A stretch of DNA of 64,000 bases from Halosegnis longus (GCF_009663395.1 NZ_QKNW01000001.1:1612001-1676000), one strand, 5' to 3'. Positions 43,049 through 51,754 are shown, counted from the stretch's first letter. The notes: generated by a model not told the origin, from the sequence alone. Translations and numbers: made by a program.

Positions 43049-43062
43049 CTGGTAGCTACCAG
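43049..43062. promoter_or_regulatory. 14-bp perfect palindrome, operator candidate
   Basis: CTGGTAGCTACCAG equals its own reverse complement. It lies between the TATA box (43040-43045) and the likely transcription start of the permease B gene, where a bound repressor would block RNA polymerase. It also sits in the shared region between the two divergent importer operons. Confidence 0.55.
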
Positions 43063-43075
43063 TGGCGTGTCCCCC

Positions 43076-43993
43076 ATGAGTTATCTCCGCTATCTCGCTC
43101 GCCGGTTCGGGTTCGCGGTGTTCTCCTTCTACGCCGTGGTGTCGCTGGCCTTCCTACTCGGCTCGGCGATGATACAGAAGAACCTCTCTGGCATCCTCGC
43201 GTCGGCCAGATACAACGGCGCGAGCCCCGAGCGAATCGCCGAAATCCGCGCGGCGTTCCGGGCCGAACGCGGGCTGGACGTCCCGCTCCACGAGCGCTAC
43301 GTCTCGTGGCTCGTCGACGTGACGACGCTCCAGTGGGGCCAGTCGGTCTCCTACGACGCGAGCGTCATCGCCGTCCTCGACGGGCGGGTCCAGACCACCC
43401 TCGCGTACGTCCTGCCCGGCGTGGCACTCGGCGTCCTCGCGGGCGTTCTGCTCGGCGTTCTCGCCGCACTCACGCACAATCGGCTTCCCGACTGGCTCTC
43501 GCGATTCGGCGCGTACGTCGCCTTCGGCGTGCCGTCGTTTGCCGTCGCCGTCGTCGCGATTCGCATCTACGCCGACCTGCTCACGCCGCAGTACATCGCG
43601 GTCGGAGCCGTCGCGCTGTCTGTCGTCGCCGGCCAACTCCGGTTTGCTCGCACCGCCGCGCTCGAACGCAGCGGCGAGCCGTTCGTCACCTTCCTCCGGG
43701 CGAAGGGGACCGGCGGGCTGCGACTCGCCCGCCACGTGTTGCGCAACGCCGCGCTCCCCATCATCTCGCTGTCGGTGACGGAACTCGTCGGCGTGCTCGT
43801 GTTGCAGATTTACGTCGTCGAGCTGGTGCTCGGCATCGACGGTATCGCGCGGGTGAGCCTGACGGCGATTCGCGAATCCGACGTGGCGCTCGTCATCTGG
43901 ACGACGATGGTCGTCGTCGTCGTCGGCATCACCGGCAACTTCCTGAAGGACGCACTCTACGGCGTCCTCGACCCGCGCGTCACCACACAGTAG
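43076..43993 (+). CDS. ABC transporter permease (OppB/DppB-like)
   Basis: A 305-residue permease starting MSYLRYLARRFGFAVFSFYAVVS, the typical OppB helix. It holds the outside loop with RAAFRAERGLDVPLHERYVSWL and LQWGQSVSYDASV, then the EAA loop FLRAKGTGGLRLARHVLRNA and the closing DPRVTTQ. A GTG nine bases upstream (43067) is an alternative start. It is transcribed away from the C-D-F genes. No substrate-binding protein gene is nearby, so the ligand (peptide, nickel or other) is open. Confidence 0.9.
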   Translation: MSYLRYLARRFGFAVFSFYAVVSLAFLLGSAMIQKNLSGILASARYNGASPERIAEIRAAFRAERGLDVPLHERYVSWLVDVTTLQWGQSVSYDASVIAVLDGRVQTTLAYVLPGVALGVLAGVLLGVLAALTHNRLPDWLSRFGAYVAFGVPSFAVAVVAIRIYADLLTPQYIAVGAVALSVVAGQLRFARTAALERSGEPFVTFLRAKGTGGLRLARHVLRNAALPIISLSVTELVGVLVLQIYVVELVLGIDGIARVSLTAIRESDVALVIWTTMVVVVVGITGNFLKDALYGVLDPRVTTQ

Positions 43994-44021
43994 CCGGACG
44001 CCGCGACTGATTTGGCCGTGA

Positions 44022-44822
44022 TTACAGCAGATTCGGCAGCGCGGCCACCTGCTCGGGGTCGTGACCGTAGACGACGAGCGCGTCGCGTCGCGCCTCGATA
44101 TCGCGGACCCGCCGACAGCTCGCCTCCCAGTCGGGTCGCGAGTGGAGTAAATCACGACCCATCGGGTGACCGTCCTCGTAGTTGGCCGCCGAGTAGGCCA
44201 AATCGCCCGCGACGACGAGGTCGCGCCCGTCGGCCGCACCAGCCTCCACGACCAGCCCGACGAGCCCGGGCGTGTGACCGGGCAGGTGTACCCAGTCGAT
44301 ACCCTCGGTGAGGTAGCCGCCGTCGCCGTACAGCGGCTCCCACGCGAGGTCGTGGTCGAAGTCGCCGCGCACGTAGGCGGAGCTGTCGCCGGTCGCGGCC
44401 TCGAAGTAGGCGTGTTTCAGCTCCGCCGCGTGGACGTAGACGGGCACGTCCGTCCCGGCGAAGTTGTGGAGTCCCCCCGCGTGGTCGAGGTGGAGATGCG
44501 ACTGGACGACGGCGTCGATATCTGCGAGGTCGAAGCCGGCCTCGGCGAGCGCCTCGGGCAGTGGGTGGTCGGCCGCATCGTGGTGTGTGAACTCGTCGTA
44601 GAGGGCAGGCGGCCAGTGGCCGTCGCCCGCCTCTGGGTGTGAGCCAGTGTCCCACAGTAGGGTCTGTTCGTCGGTTTCGATGACGAGATTGAACACGGGA
44701 CCGTCGGCGCGGATGGCGTCGGGATTCGGGTTCGAAGCCGTCGCCGTCACCGCGCCTTCGAGCGGGTAGTTCACGTCGATTTCCATCGTGCCGCGGTCGA
44801 CGAGGTGGACTGTCGGAGCCAT
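44022..44822 (-). CDS. Metallo-beta-lactamase-fold hydrolase, lactonase-like
   Basis: A 266-residue protein with the dizinc motif SHLHLDHAGGL. The later ligands are His in VHLPGHTPGLVGL, Asp in VVAGDLAYSAANY and His in VYGHDPEQVAAL. The overall pattern is that of AHL-lactonase-like MBL enzymes, which open lactones. No quorum-sensing gene is nearby, so the natural substrate is unknown. ATG 44822 (MAPTVHLVDRGTME) was chosen over a longer upstream frame that overlaps the neighbour's promoter. Confidence 0.87.
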   Translation of the reverse strand: MAPTVHLVDRGTMEIDVNYPLEGAVTATASNPNPDAIRADGPVFNLVIETDEQTLLWDTGSHPEAGDGHWPPALYDEFTHHDAADHPLPEALAEAGFDLADIDAVVQSHLHLDHAGGLHNFAGTDVPVYVHAAELKHAYFEAATGDSSAYVRGDFDHDLAWEPLYGDGGYLTEGIDWVHLPGHTPGLVGLVVEAGAADGRDLVVAGDLAYSAANYEDGHPMGRDLLHSRPDWEASCRRVRDIEARRDALVVYGHDPEQVAALPNLL

Positions 44823-44895
44823 ACCGTCCCGGCGGCTGGCGCGAGCAAAAGTGTCGGGGCGAAAGCGGTTTCTCTCCGCGCGCTTCCCTCGGTGT

Positions 44896-45687
44896 ATGGA
44901 CACCGGCGACGGACCGACCTATCGACTCGTGTGGGCGGTGTATCTGACGGCGCTCGTCGGGGCGGTCGCACTCGCCGCGTTCCTCACGCGGACGCCGACC
45001 GGCGACGCGGTCGCGATGGCCGTCATCTTCGGCGGCTCCGGGCTGCTCGCGCTCGTCGGCACCGTGCTCGGACTCCGGGGGGTTCCACGCCCGCTGGCCC
45101 CGCGTCCGCTGTACGCGAGCCGGCTTCGACTGCTGCCGATGGCGGTCGGTGTCGTGGCCGCGCTCGCGAGCCTCGGGCTGTTGCTCACTGATACCGGTCC
45201 CGTCCCGTCGGCGTCGCTGCTCGCGCTCCTCTTCGGTGGAGTCCTGCTCGCAGCCGCGGGTGGCGTCGTCGCGCTGTTGGCGACGAACGCCGAGGCGCGC
45301 GCCCGACTCGACGGCGTCGACCCAATCGAGTGGCGTGCCCGCCCCGACCGTCGACGACGGCGGACGTGGCACGGCGTGGCCGTCGCGATGTTCGCCGCGT
45401 TGGTCGCGCTCGCCGCCGTAACGAGGGATTTCTTCCACGTCTCGCTGCTCGGGTACCCCGTCGTCGCGTGGGTGCAAGCCGAGAACGAACACACCTACTG
45501 GCTCACCGACGGCGAACTCGTCTTCGGGAACACGACCGCCTATCGCATCCTCGACCGGCGCGACATCACGAACGTACGACACACCGACGACAGCATCCGC
45601 ATCGAGCGGCGGGGGTGGCGACCCGCGCTCACCTGCGATACGGCGGGCATCGCCGACCCCGAGCGCGTGAGGGAGGCGCTACGGTAG
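44896..45687 (+). CDS. Membrane protein with C-terminal PH-like domain
   Basis: A 263-residue protein with five hydrophobic helices (VWAVYLTALVGAVALAAFL, AMAVIFGGSGLLALVGTVLG, LPMAVGVVAALASLGLLL, LLALLFGGVLLAAAGGVVALL and VAVAMFAALVALAAV). The final ~75 residues are a small beta domain (YWLTDGELVFGNTTAYRILD, RRDITNVRHTDDSIRIERRG), which fits a PH/bPH2-like domain. Function unknown. It converges with the hydrolase gene, overlapping by nine bases. Confidence 0.72.
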   Translation: MDTGDGPTYRLVWAVYLTALVGAVALAAFLTRTPTGDAVAMAVIFGGSGLLALVGTVLGLRGVPRPLAPRPLYASRLRLLPMAVGVVAALASLGLLLTDTGPVPSASLLALLFGGVLLAAAGGVVALLATNAEARARLDGVDPIEWRARPDRRRRRTWHGVAVAMFAALVALAAVTRDFFHVSLLGYPVVAWVQAENEHTYWLTDGELVFGNTTAYRILDRRDITNVRHTDDSIRIERRGWRPALTCDTAGIADPERVREALR

Positions 45688-46566
45688 AAACGCACGCACG
45701 TCCTCGCAGAACCGGTCCGGTTCGTCGGCGTGGAGCCAGTGGCTCGCGCCCTCGTAGCGCTCGACGGTCGGGTCGTCGATGCCGCTCGCGAGGCGGTCGA
45801 GCACCGACGGCCGGAGCGCGAAGTCGTCGGTCCCCCACAGCAGTTTCGTCGGGACGACCACGCGGGCCGGGGAGCCGAGGGGATGTTTGAGCGTCTGCCG
45901 GCCGAGTGCGCGGTAGTAGTTGATACTCGCCGTGAGCGCACCGTCGCGCTCCCACGCGCCGCGATACCGCTCGATGTCAGTCTCGTCGTAGCCGTGGCGG
46001 TCACGGAACAGGTCACACATCGCGCGGTAGTCGCGCGCGCCGAGCGCACGCTCCGGAAGCCACGGGAGCTGGAAAAAGCCCGAGTACCACGACCGGAGGA
46101 GCTGGCGACCCCGGAGCTGGGCGGCGAGTCGCTCGGGGTCGAGCGTGTTCGCGACGACCAAGCGGTCGACGTGGGCGGGGTGGTGGCGGGCGAAGGAAAG
46201 CGCGAGCGAGCCGCCCCAGTCGTGGCCGACGACACTCGCCGTCCCGTAGCCGAGCTGCTGGATGAGTTCGTACACGTCGGTACGGAGGCGGTCGAGGCGG
46301 TACGAGGCAACGCCGCGCGGGCGCACCGACCGATTGTACCCCCGGAGGTCGGGGGCGACGACGCGGTACTCCGCGGCGAGGGGGGCGATGTGGTCGCGCC
46401 AGGTGTACCAGAAATCGGGGAAGCCGTGGAGCAAGAGGACGAGCGGCGCGGTCTCTGGGCCCGCGGCGACGTAGTGGATGGGACCGACCGAACAGTCCGC
46501 GAAGTCCACCTCGAACCCTTCGTCGGTGGCCCACTGCTCTGCGGGGCCGGGGTCCGGGTGAGTCAT
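45679..46566 (-). CDS. Alpha/beta hydrolase, epoxide-hydrolase-like
   Basis: A 295-residue hydrolase. The oxyanion motif is LLHGFPDFWYTWRDH and the nucleophile elbow VVGHDWGGSLALSF, with Asp as nucleophile, as in epoxide hydrolases and haloalkane dehalogenases. The acid lies in LLWGTDDFAL and the catalytic His in YEGASHWLHADEP. The HGFP-x-x-W-Y-x-W pattern is that of epoxide hydrolases. It overlaps the CorC-like start by four bases. Confidence 0.87.
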   Translation of the reverse strand: MTHPDPGPAEQWATDEGFEVDFADCSVGPIHYVAAGPETAPLVLLLHGFPDFWYTWRDHIAPLAAEYRVVAPDLRGYNRSVRPRGVASYRLDRLRTDVYELIQQLGYGTASVVGHDWGGSLALSFARHHPAHVDRLVVANTLDPERLAAQLRGRQLLRSWYSGFFQLPWLPERALGARDYRAMCDLFRDRHGYDETDIERYRGAWERDGALTASINYYRALGRQTLKHPLGSPARVVVPTKLLWGTDDFALRPSVLDRLASGIDDPTVERYEGASHWLHADEPDRFCEDVRAFLP

Positions 46567-47630
46567 CGGTCGCTCGCCTCGATATCGTACGGGTCTTCGA
46601 TTTCCCCCATCACGGTTTCGAGTGCGTCCGTCGCCGTAAGTAGCCCCACCACTTCGCCGTCGCCCATCACGAGCGCGAGCTCCTGATGTTGGGTCTGGAA
46701 CTGGTCGTAGGCGTCGGTGACGGCGGTCTCGGGCGAGAAGACGAGCGGTTCGGTCGCGATGGACGCGAAGTCTGTCTCGCCCGACTCGATGGCGTCGAGG
46801 TGGTCCACGACGGAAGGCACGTAGACGACGCCCTCGAAGGATTCGAGGTCGCCGTCGACGAGCGGGTAGCGGGTGAACCGGCCCGTCGAGAGCGTGTCGA
46901 GGTTCCGGTCGCGTTCGCCGACGTAGAGCGCGACGATATCCTCTCGCGGCACCATCACCGAGGAGACGGGAGTCTCGCCGGCGGTGAGCGCGCTCAACAC
47001 CTCGGCTCTGCGCTCCTGTGAGAGGTCCCCCTCGTCGAGGGTGCTGGAGAGCCGATTCCGGAGGTCGGCGCGCGATTCGATGGCGTCTTCTTCCGTCTCG
47101 CGCCACGCGCCCGTCATCTCGATGCCGAAGAGGCCGAGGGTCCACTTCGCTACCGTGTCGCCGACGGCGATGAACGGGCTAACCAGCTTCGTGAAGTAGT
47201 ACAGCGGGGTCGCGCCGTAGCGACAGACGAACTTCGTGCGCTCGACGCCCAGATACGTCGGCGTCTGTTCGCCGTGCGTGAGATGGACGAGATTGATGAC
47301 GAGGAAGGCGAAAGCGGTGCCCAGCCCGTAGGTCGCGAGCGTCGTCCCCTGAATCGCGGGTTCGACGAGCGCGGCGACGGCCGGCTCGGCGACGATACCG
47401 AGCGCGATACTCGTGGCCGTGATGCCGACCTGACAGCTCGTCAGGTAGATTTCGAGGTCGTCGGTCATCTCCCACGCGCGCCGGAGGCCCGGCTTGTCGA
47501 ACTCCGCCTTCGAGTACTGGCGGGTCCGGGTCAGCCCGAACTCGATGGCGACGAAGAAGCCGTTCCCGAGAATCAGGGCGACACCGCCCAGTAGTCGCAA
47601 CCCCGTTTCGAGCGAGACCATTTGTACCAT
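46563..47630 (-). CDS. CNNM/CorC-type transporter (DUF21 plus CBS pair)
   Basis: A 355-residue membrane protein. The DUF21 domain (residues ~8-160) has GNGFFVAIEFGLTRTR, YLTSCQVGITATSIALG and NLVHLTHGEQTPTYLGVER. A CBS pair follows (~215-345): VSSVMVPREDIVALYVGERD and YPLVDGDLESFEGVVYVPSV. It ends near VVGLLTATDALETVMGEIED. This family moves Mg2+ or Na+ and links to hemolysin C-like proteins. ATG 47630 is listed; a Met three codons later is possible. Confidence 0.9.
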   Translation of the reverse strand: MVQMVSLETGLRLLGGVALILGNGFFVAIEFGLTRTRQYSKAEFDKPGLRRAWEMTDDLEIYLTSCQVGITATSIALGIVAEPAVAALVEPAIQGTTLATYGLGTAFAFLVINLVHLTHGEQTPTYLGVERTKFVCRYGATPLYYFTKLVSPFIAVGDTVAKWTLGLFGIEMTGAWRETEEDAIESRADLRNRLSSTLDEGDLSQERRAEVLSALTAGETPVSSVMVPREDIVALYVGERDRNLDTLSTGRFTRYPLVDGDLESFEGVVYVPSVVDHLDAIESGETDFASIATEPLVFSPETAVTDAYDQFQTQHQELALVMGDGEVVGLLTATDALETVMGEIEDPYDIEASDR

Positions 47631-47970
47631 CTACGCTCGGGGGCGGCCTAAAGCCGGACGGTGGCTCACCCCGAAGACAAACCGATGGGGTGGCGTGGTC
47701 CGAGTGCGCCCCGTGCGCGCGAGTCAGCGCGAGCTCCGACAGTGGATGAACGGCGAAGGAACGTGAGCGACCGATATGTCACGGCGAAACCGGGACACGG
47801 CCGGGGATTTCAACTCGTGTTGACCGGCGTAGTCAAATCCGACAAGCGACGCTCCGGAGACTCGCGACGCATCCAGGACAAAACACTCCACGCAAGAAGC
47901 TCCCCGAGCAGAACAATCCAACCCAGCCCCAGACAAGTAGGCTTGTTACCCCTCCCGCCGACGACCGGGT
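47631..47970. other. Intergenic region with dispersed repeat copy A
   Basis: This 340-base gap holds repeat copy A at 47695-47770 and no convincing gene. The remaining ~200 bases to ATG 47971 carry no clear TATA box. Confidence 0.6.
47695..47770 (+). repeat. Dispersed repeat, copy A (short form)
   Basis: It runs from GTGGTCCGAGTGCGCCCCGT through GCGCGAGTCAGCGCGAG to GACAGTGGATGAACGGCGAA and GTGAGCGAC. It aligns with copy B at 50879-50987. Copy A lacks about 30 bases containing copy B's central hairpin. Confidence 0.8.
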
Positions 47971-48483
47971 ATGAACAAGAAAGGCCACGTCCTGAACGGC
48001 ATCCTCCTCGCCATCGGACTCGGCTACATCCTCGAACCCGCCGGTGACGTGGCGACGTTCCAGACCATCGCCGCAACGCTCGTCCCGGTGACGCTCGGCG
48101 CACTCCTCCCCGACGTGGACACCGCCTTCGGCAAACACCGGAAAACGCTGCACAACATCCCGCTGCTCGTCGTGGTCGCGGCTTACCCGATTTACTTCGG
48201 AAACCTCCAGTACGTCTGGATTGGCGTCGCGACCCACTACGTCCTCGATATCGTCGGCTCGCGCCGGGGCATCGCCCTCTTTTACCCGCTGTCGAGCACG
48301 GAGTACGGCTTCCCGACCGGCGTGACGACCTCCTCGAAGTACGCCGACGTGGTGACGGTCGTCGTGACGATCATCGAACTCGGGATTATCGCCGTCTTCG
48401 TCCACGTCGTGCCGGGGGTGCTCGACACGGCCGTCGAGTCGCTACCGTACACCGTCGAGAACGCGACGAACGTGCTTCAGTAG
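47971..48483 (+). CDS. YdjM-like membrane-bound metal-dependent hydrolase
   Basis: A 170-residue protein with four hydrophobic segments. It starts MNKKGHVLNGILLAIGLGYI and has PVTLGALLPDVDTAFGKHRK (the LPD-x-D metal motif), TLHNIPLLVVVAAYPI and THYVLDIVGSRRGIALFYPL. These Asp and His residues match the LexA-binding/YdjM membrane hydrolase family. It converges with the PHP gene, overlapping by seven bases. Confidence 0.8.
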   Translation: MNKKGHVLNGILLAIGLGYILEPAGDVATFQTIAATLVPVTLGALLPDVDTAFGKHRKTLHNIPLLVVVAAYPIYFGNLQYVWIGVATHYVLDIVGSRRGIALFYPLSSTEYGFPTGVTTSSKYADVVTVVVTIIELGIIAVFVHVVPGVLDTAVESLPYTVENATNVLQ

Positions 48484-49226
48484 ACGCTCACGTCGTCGAA
48501 CCGGCCGCCGTAGGCGACGTTCTTCGGGTGGGTCGGCTCCGTGCCGGACAAAAACAGGCGGTCGATTTTCTTCCACGTGTTCTCGTAGCCGAGGTGGGCG
48601 TACTCGAGGTGGCGACGGAGCGCGTGGCCGTAGCCGTCGCGGTGGAAGATACGACGCGGCTCCCCCTCGCGGAACGCCTCGACGACGGACTCGGGACCGT
48701 CGAGGCTCCCCTCGAACTCCGTCCACACCTCCCCGACGGTCCCGTGGAGGTGGGCGTACGAGGAGCCGAAGCCGGGAAGGCCGGTCTCGCGGGCGATGCG
48801 CTGGGCGCGCTCGTTCTGGTACTCCCGGTGTTTGGGGTTGTACACCTCGGCCGCGTAGAGGTGGTCGCGGTACTGGCGAATCTCCTCGGTGCCGAGACTG
48901 ACGGTCGCAAACTCCGGGTGGGGGACGAGACCGACGCCGTCCTGTCGGTCGAGCTCGGCCATCGCACCCTCGAGAGTGATGAAGTCGGGAACCGGCTCCG
49001 AGAGGCCGAGCATGAGGACGTGTTTGCGCGTGCGCCAGTTGCCGGTGAACACCTCGCGACCGGGAACGATGACGAGGTCCTCGTCGGCGAAGCGACGGGC
49101 GCGGGCGCGAATCTCGTCGAGGCGGACGAAGTGGGGGGCGTAGACGATGGCGTCCAGTCCGCGCTGTTTCGCCCGGCGAACGACGTGTTCGTCGAGAATC
49201 TTCACGTGGGGGTCGACCCGGAACAC
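48477..49226 (-). CDS. PHP-domain metallohydrolase
   Basis: A 249-residue PHP protein. Metal ligands lie in VYAPHFVRLDEIRAR, IVPGREVFTGNWRTRKHVLM, LVPHPEF and GFGSSYAHLHGTVG. The first motif normally reads H-x-H; here the N-terminus is FRVDPHVKILDEHVV, so the first pair is D-x-H, a possible change in metal binding. GTG 49226 starts it. Its role may be phosphoesterase or tRNA/DNA-related, as for other short PHP proteins. Confidence 0.75.
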   Translation of the reverse strand: MFRVDPHVKILDEHVVRRAKQRGLDAIVYAPHFVRLDEIRARARRFADEDLVIVPGREVFTGNWRTRKHVLMLGLSEPVPDFITLEGAMAELDRQDGVGLVPHPEFATVSLGTEEIRQYRDHLYAAEVYNPKHREYQNERAQRIARETGLPGFGSSYAHLHGTVGEVWTEFEGSLDGPESVVEAFREGEPRRIFHRDGYGHALRRHLEYAHLGYENTWKKIDRLFLSGTEPTHPKNVAYGGRFDDVSVY

Positions 49227-49283
49227 ATCCGATACTGTGGCGAGGACGGCTTAGCGGTTTCCGTCGGCGACGCATCCCGAACG

Positions 49284-49289
49284 TATATA
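49284..49289 (+). promoter_or_regulatory. Probable TATA box for the zinc-finger gene
   Basis: TATATA lies about 27 bases before ATG 49314, fitting a leaderless transcript. Confidence 0.5.
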
Positions 49290-49313
49290 CCCGATGCGTG
49301 GACACGTCGTGGT

Positions 49314-49622
49314 ATGTGGTCGTGTGCAATCGCCGGCTGTGACACGGAAACCGAGCGCGTCGAGGACCTCATCGTCCACCAGGCGAGAGACCACGAGCGC
49401 GTCCAGTGTCCGGTGTGTGCCACGGTGCTCCCGGACGGCTACTTCGCGATCAAACACACCTTCGAGGAACACACCCGGACGGACTTCATGCGGGCGTACG
49501 ACGCCGAGTCGAAGGATATCCGCCAGCGCGAGGCCGTCATCGAGGCCGTCGAGTCCCGCGCCGACATGGACGAGGTGCTCTCGCGGCTCGACACCGACAG
49601 CCCGCCCGCGGAACGCGCCTGA
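49314..49622 (+). CDS. Small protein with two C2H2 zinc fingers
   Basis: A 102-residue protein. Finger 1 runs Cys4-Cys9-His22-His27 (C-x4-C-x12-H-x4-H). Finger 2 is CPVCATVLPDGYFAIKH then TFEEH (C-x2-C-x12-H-x4-H). The C-terminal half is a charged helix (RQREAVIEAVESRADMDEVL). DNA or RNA binding is likely; the target is unknown. It is divergent from the PHP gene with 87 bases between starts. Confidence 0.8.
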   Translation: MWSCAIAGCDTETERVEDLIVHQARDHERVQCPVCATVLPDGYFAIKHTFEEHTRTDFMRAYDAESKDIRQREAVIEAVESRADMDEVLSRLDTDSPPAERA

Positions 49623-49629
49623 TTTTCGC

Positions 49630-50814
49630 CTACACGTCCAGTCGACTCCCTGCCGCGACAGCCGCGAGCCCGCCGAGACACAGCAGTCCCAACCCCGTCG
49701 CGTAGGTTCCGGTCGCGTCGTAGAGCGCACCGATGACGACCGGGCCGCCGAAGCCACCGACCTCGCCGCCCGCGAAGACGAAGCCGACGGCCACGCCCGT
49801 CAGCCGCGGCCCGATGCCGTCGAGTTCGGGTGGAATCGCCCGTACCAACGGCGAGAGTCCGCCGACGCCGAGTCCGGTGCAGACGATACCGGCGAGCAGC
49901 GCCACGCCGACGCCGGTTCGGGCGATGGTCGCGACGCCGACCGCCACGGCCGCGCCACAGCAGACGACGGCCACCCGCCGCGCGTCGTAGCGGTCTGCGA
50001 GCACCGGTATCGTCAGGATGCCGGCCGCGTTCGCAACGACGAGCAGCGTGGCGGTCTGGCCGGCCGTCCCGCTCGCCATTCCGCGGGACTCGAGTATCGT
50101 CGGCAGCCACCCCTGGAGCCCGTGGAGCACGGAGAGGTAGACGACGCCGAGCACGACGACCAGCCGGAGGGCCGGGTTCGAGAGAATCGCCCGGAGGTCG
50201 GCAGTGAGCGACTCCAACTGAAAGTCGCTGTCCGTCTCAGCGGCGGGCACGGCCGCCCGCGCCACGAGCGCCCACACGAGTGCGTATCCGAGCGCGACGG
50301 CTCCACTCGCGAGGAAGAGTGGTCGCCACCCGCCGAGTGCGGGACCGAGTATCGGTCGCCCGACGGAGAACGCGCCTGCCGTTCCAGCGGAGGCGCACAG
50401 CAGATACAGCGACGAGGCCGCGCCGGTCTCGCCGGCCGGGAACAGCGTCGAGACGAGCTTCGGGAGGCCGAACGTGATGGCCGTCGCCCCGACACCGAGC
50501 AGAAGCGTCGCGGCCAACAGCGACGGGAAGCCGCCCGCCACGCTCCGGGCCATCTGTGCGACGGCGACGATAGCCAGCCCGACGGAGAGGCTCCGCCCCG
50601 CGCCGACCCTGTCCACGACTAGCCCGGAGACGAGCGCGAGGGGGATGTAGACGAGCGGGACCGCGCCGGCGACCAGCCCGGCCTGCGTGCCCGTCAGCGT
50701 GAGTTCCGTCTGAATCGTCGAGAGATACGCCGGCAGCGTGAACCAACAGAACATCAAGGACGTGTAGGTGAGGGCGGCCAACAGCGTGAGGCCGTACGCG
50801 CGGCGTGTGGTCAC
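49630..50814 (-). CDS. MFS transporter (CynX/NimT-like)
   Basis: A 394-residue 12-helix transporter: LTLLAALTYTSLMFCWFTLP, the motif A-like loop LVSGLVVDRVGAGRSLSVGL, LLGVGATAITFGLPKLV and LFPAGETGAASSLYL. The second half holds IPVLADRYDARRVAVV and FVFAGGEVGGFGGPVVIG. The GTG start is at 50814. The substrate may be an organic anion, cyanate or nitroimidazole-like compound, but this is not fixed. Confidence 0.86.
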   Translation of the reverse strand: MTTRRAYGLTLLAALTYTSLMFCWFTLPAYLSTIQTELTLTGTQAGLVAGAVPLVYIPLALVSGLVVDRVGAGRSLSVGLAIVAVAQMARSVAGGFPSLLAATLLLGVGATAITFGLPKLVSTLFPAGETGAASSLYLLCASAGTAGAFSVGRPILGPALGGWRPLFLASGAVALGYALVWALVARAAVPAAETDSDFQLESLTADLRAILSNPALRLVVVLGVVYLSVLHGLQGWLPTILESRGMASGTAGQTATLLVVANAAGILTIPVLADRYDARRVAVVCCGAAVAVGVATIARTGVGVALLAGIVCTGLGVGGLSPLVRAIPPELDGIGPRLTGVAVGFVFAGGEVGGFGGPVVIGALYDATGTYATGLGLLCLGGLAAVAAGSRLDV

Positions 50815-51119
50815 AGTCGACGGTCGCCCGCCGGCGATATGAACGTCGTGGTCGGACTGATTCTCAGCGTGCGATGTCGTGGCCCGAGCGCGCCCTGTGC
50901 GCGCGAGTCAGCGCGAGGTCGTCGCGAGGGCGACAGCTTGTCAGCGCGTGCGCTGACAGTGGACGAACGGCGAATGAAGTGAGCGAGTCGGCTGGGGAGG
51001 CTCGTGGGCGGTGCGGTCGGGCGGGGCTTTCGGGCTGAGAATGGCAAATAACCAGTAAGCGACACTCGATGATATCGAGCACAGAAACAGCGAGAGAAAC
51101 GCCCAGTCAGGAAGACAGC
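50815..51119. other. Intergenic region with dispersed repeat copy B
   Basis: This 305-base gap between the MFS start and the spt5 stop holds repeat copy B at 50879-50987. No convincing gene is seen in the rest. Confidence 0.6.
50879..50987 (+). repeat. Dispersed repeat, copy B (long form)
   Basis: It starts GTGGCCCGAGCGCGCCCTGT and ends GGCGAATGAAGTGAGCGAG, matching copy A at 47695-47770. The extra segment contains a perfect hairpin, TGTCAGCGC (50939-50947) with GCGCTGACA (50950-50958) around GT. The two copies are 3.2 kb apart in the same orientation. Confidence 0.85.
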
Positions 51120-51557
51120 TTACCGTTCCTCGGAGTCGAGAACGCGAATCTGGTCGCCACGCACGGTGACCGGAATCGGAACGGTCGCCTCGTACAGCTC
51201 GACGGTGACCTGGTCTTTCCCCTCGTCGATGCGCTGGACCTGCGCCTTCTCGCCCTTGAACGGACCGGCGACGAGTTCGACGATGTCGCTTTCTGCGATT
51301 CCCTCCACGTCCGGCTTCGGAGAGAGGAAGTGCTCGACCTCCGCGATGCCGGACTCGCCGGGGACGACGCCGCGGGAGTGGGGGATCTCGTCGAGGATGC
51401 GCTCGAAGACGGAGCTGTCGTCGGCCTCGACCATGACGTAGGAGGTGAGCGAGTCGGGCGCGAGCGCGGCGTGAATCGACTCCTCCTCCTTGCTCATGAT
51501 CATGTCGGCGACGGTGCGCTCCTGTGAGGCCGTGGTCTTGACGGCGAAAATCCCCAT
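51120..51557 (-). CDS. spt5: Transcription elongation factor Spt5
   Basis: A 145-residue Spt5/NusG protein. The NGN domain starts [20 protein letters not shown] and holds [10 protein letters not shown] and [11 protein letters not shown]. The KOW domain follows ([20 protein letters not shown]). It binds the clamp of RNA polymerase with Spt4 to keep elongation going. Its ATG overlaps the secE stop, and both follow ftsZ1 in a conserved haloarchaeal order. Confidence 0.94.
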   Translation of the reverse strand: MGIFAVKTTASQERTVADMIMSKEEESIHAALAPDSLTSYVMVEADDSSVFERILDEIPHSRGVVPGESGIAEVEHFLSPKPDVEGIAESDIVELVAGPFKGEKAQVQRIDEGKDQVTVELYEATVPIPVTVRGDQIRVLDSEER

Positions 51558-51733
51558 CAGAGACCAGCCCCCGGCACGAACGACATCAGCAGGAAGATGA
51601 CGAATCCGAGCAGGCCGACCAGCGCGACACCGGCACCGGCGATGAGTGCGACGCGGGAGAACTCCTCCCACGACGGGGTGCTCGCCAGCTTCAGCACCCG
51701 CACGTAGCTGTTCAGGTCGAAAGGTACGTCCAT
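51557..51733 (-). CDS. secE: Protein translocase subunit SecE/Sec61-gamma
   Basis: A 58-residue protein: an amphipathic N-terminus ([20 protein letters not shown]), [13 protein letters not shown] and one membrane helix ([20 protein letters not shown]). It completes the SecY channel. The stop TGA at 51557-51559 overlaps the spt5 ATG. Identity rests on size, single tail helix and position before spt5. Confidence 0.9.
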   Translation of the reverse strand: MDVPFDLNSYVRVLKLASTPSWEEFSRVALIAGAGVALVGLLGFVIFLLMSFVPGAGL

Positions 51734-51754
51734 AGGTGTCGTTCCGCGGCTGGC

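Noticed and set aside
47763-48047. Plus-strand frame from a GTG in the repeat region before the YdjM-like gene
   Set aside because: It overlaps the start of the YdjM-like gene in another frame, begins inside the dispersed repeat and shows no domain.
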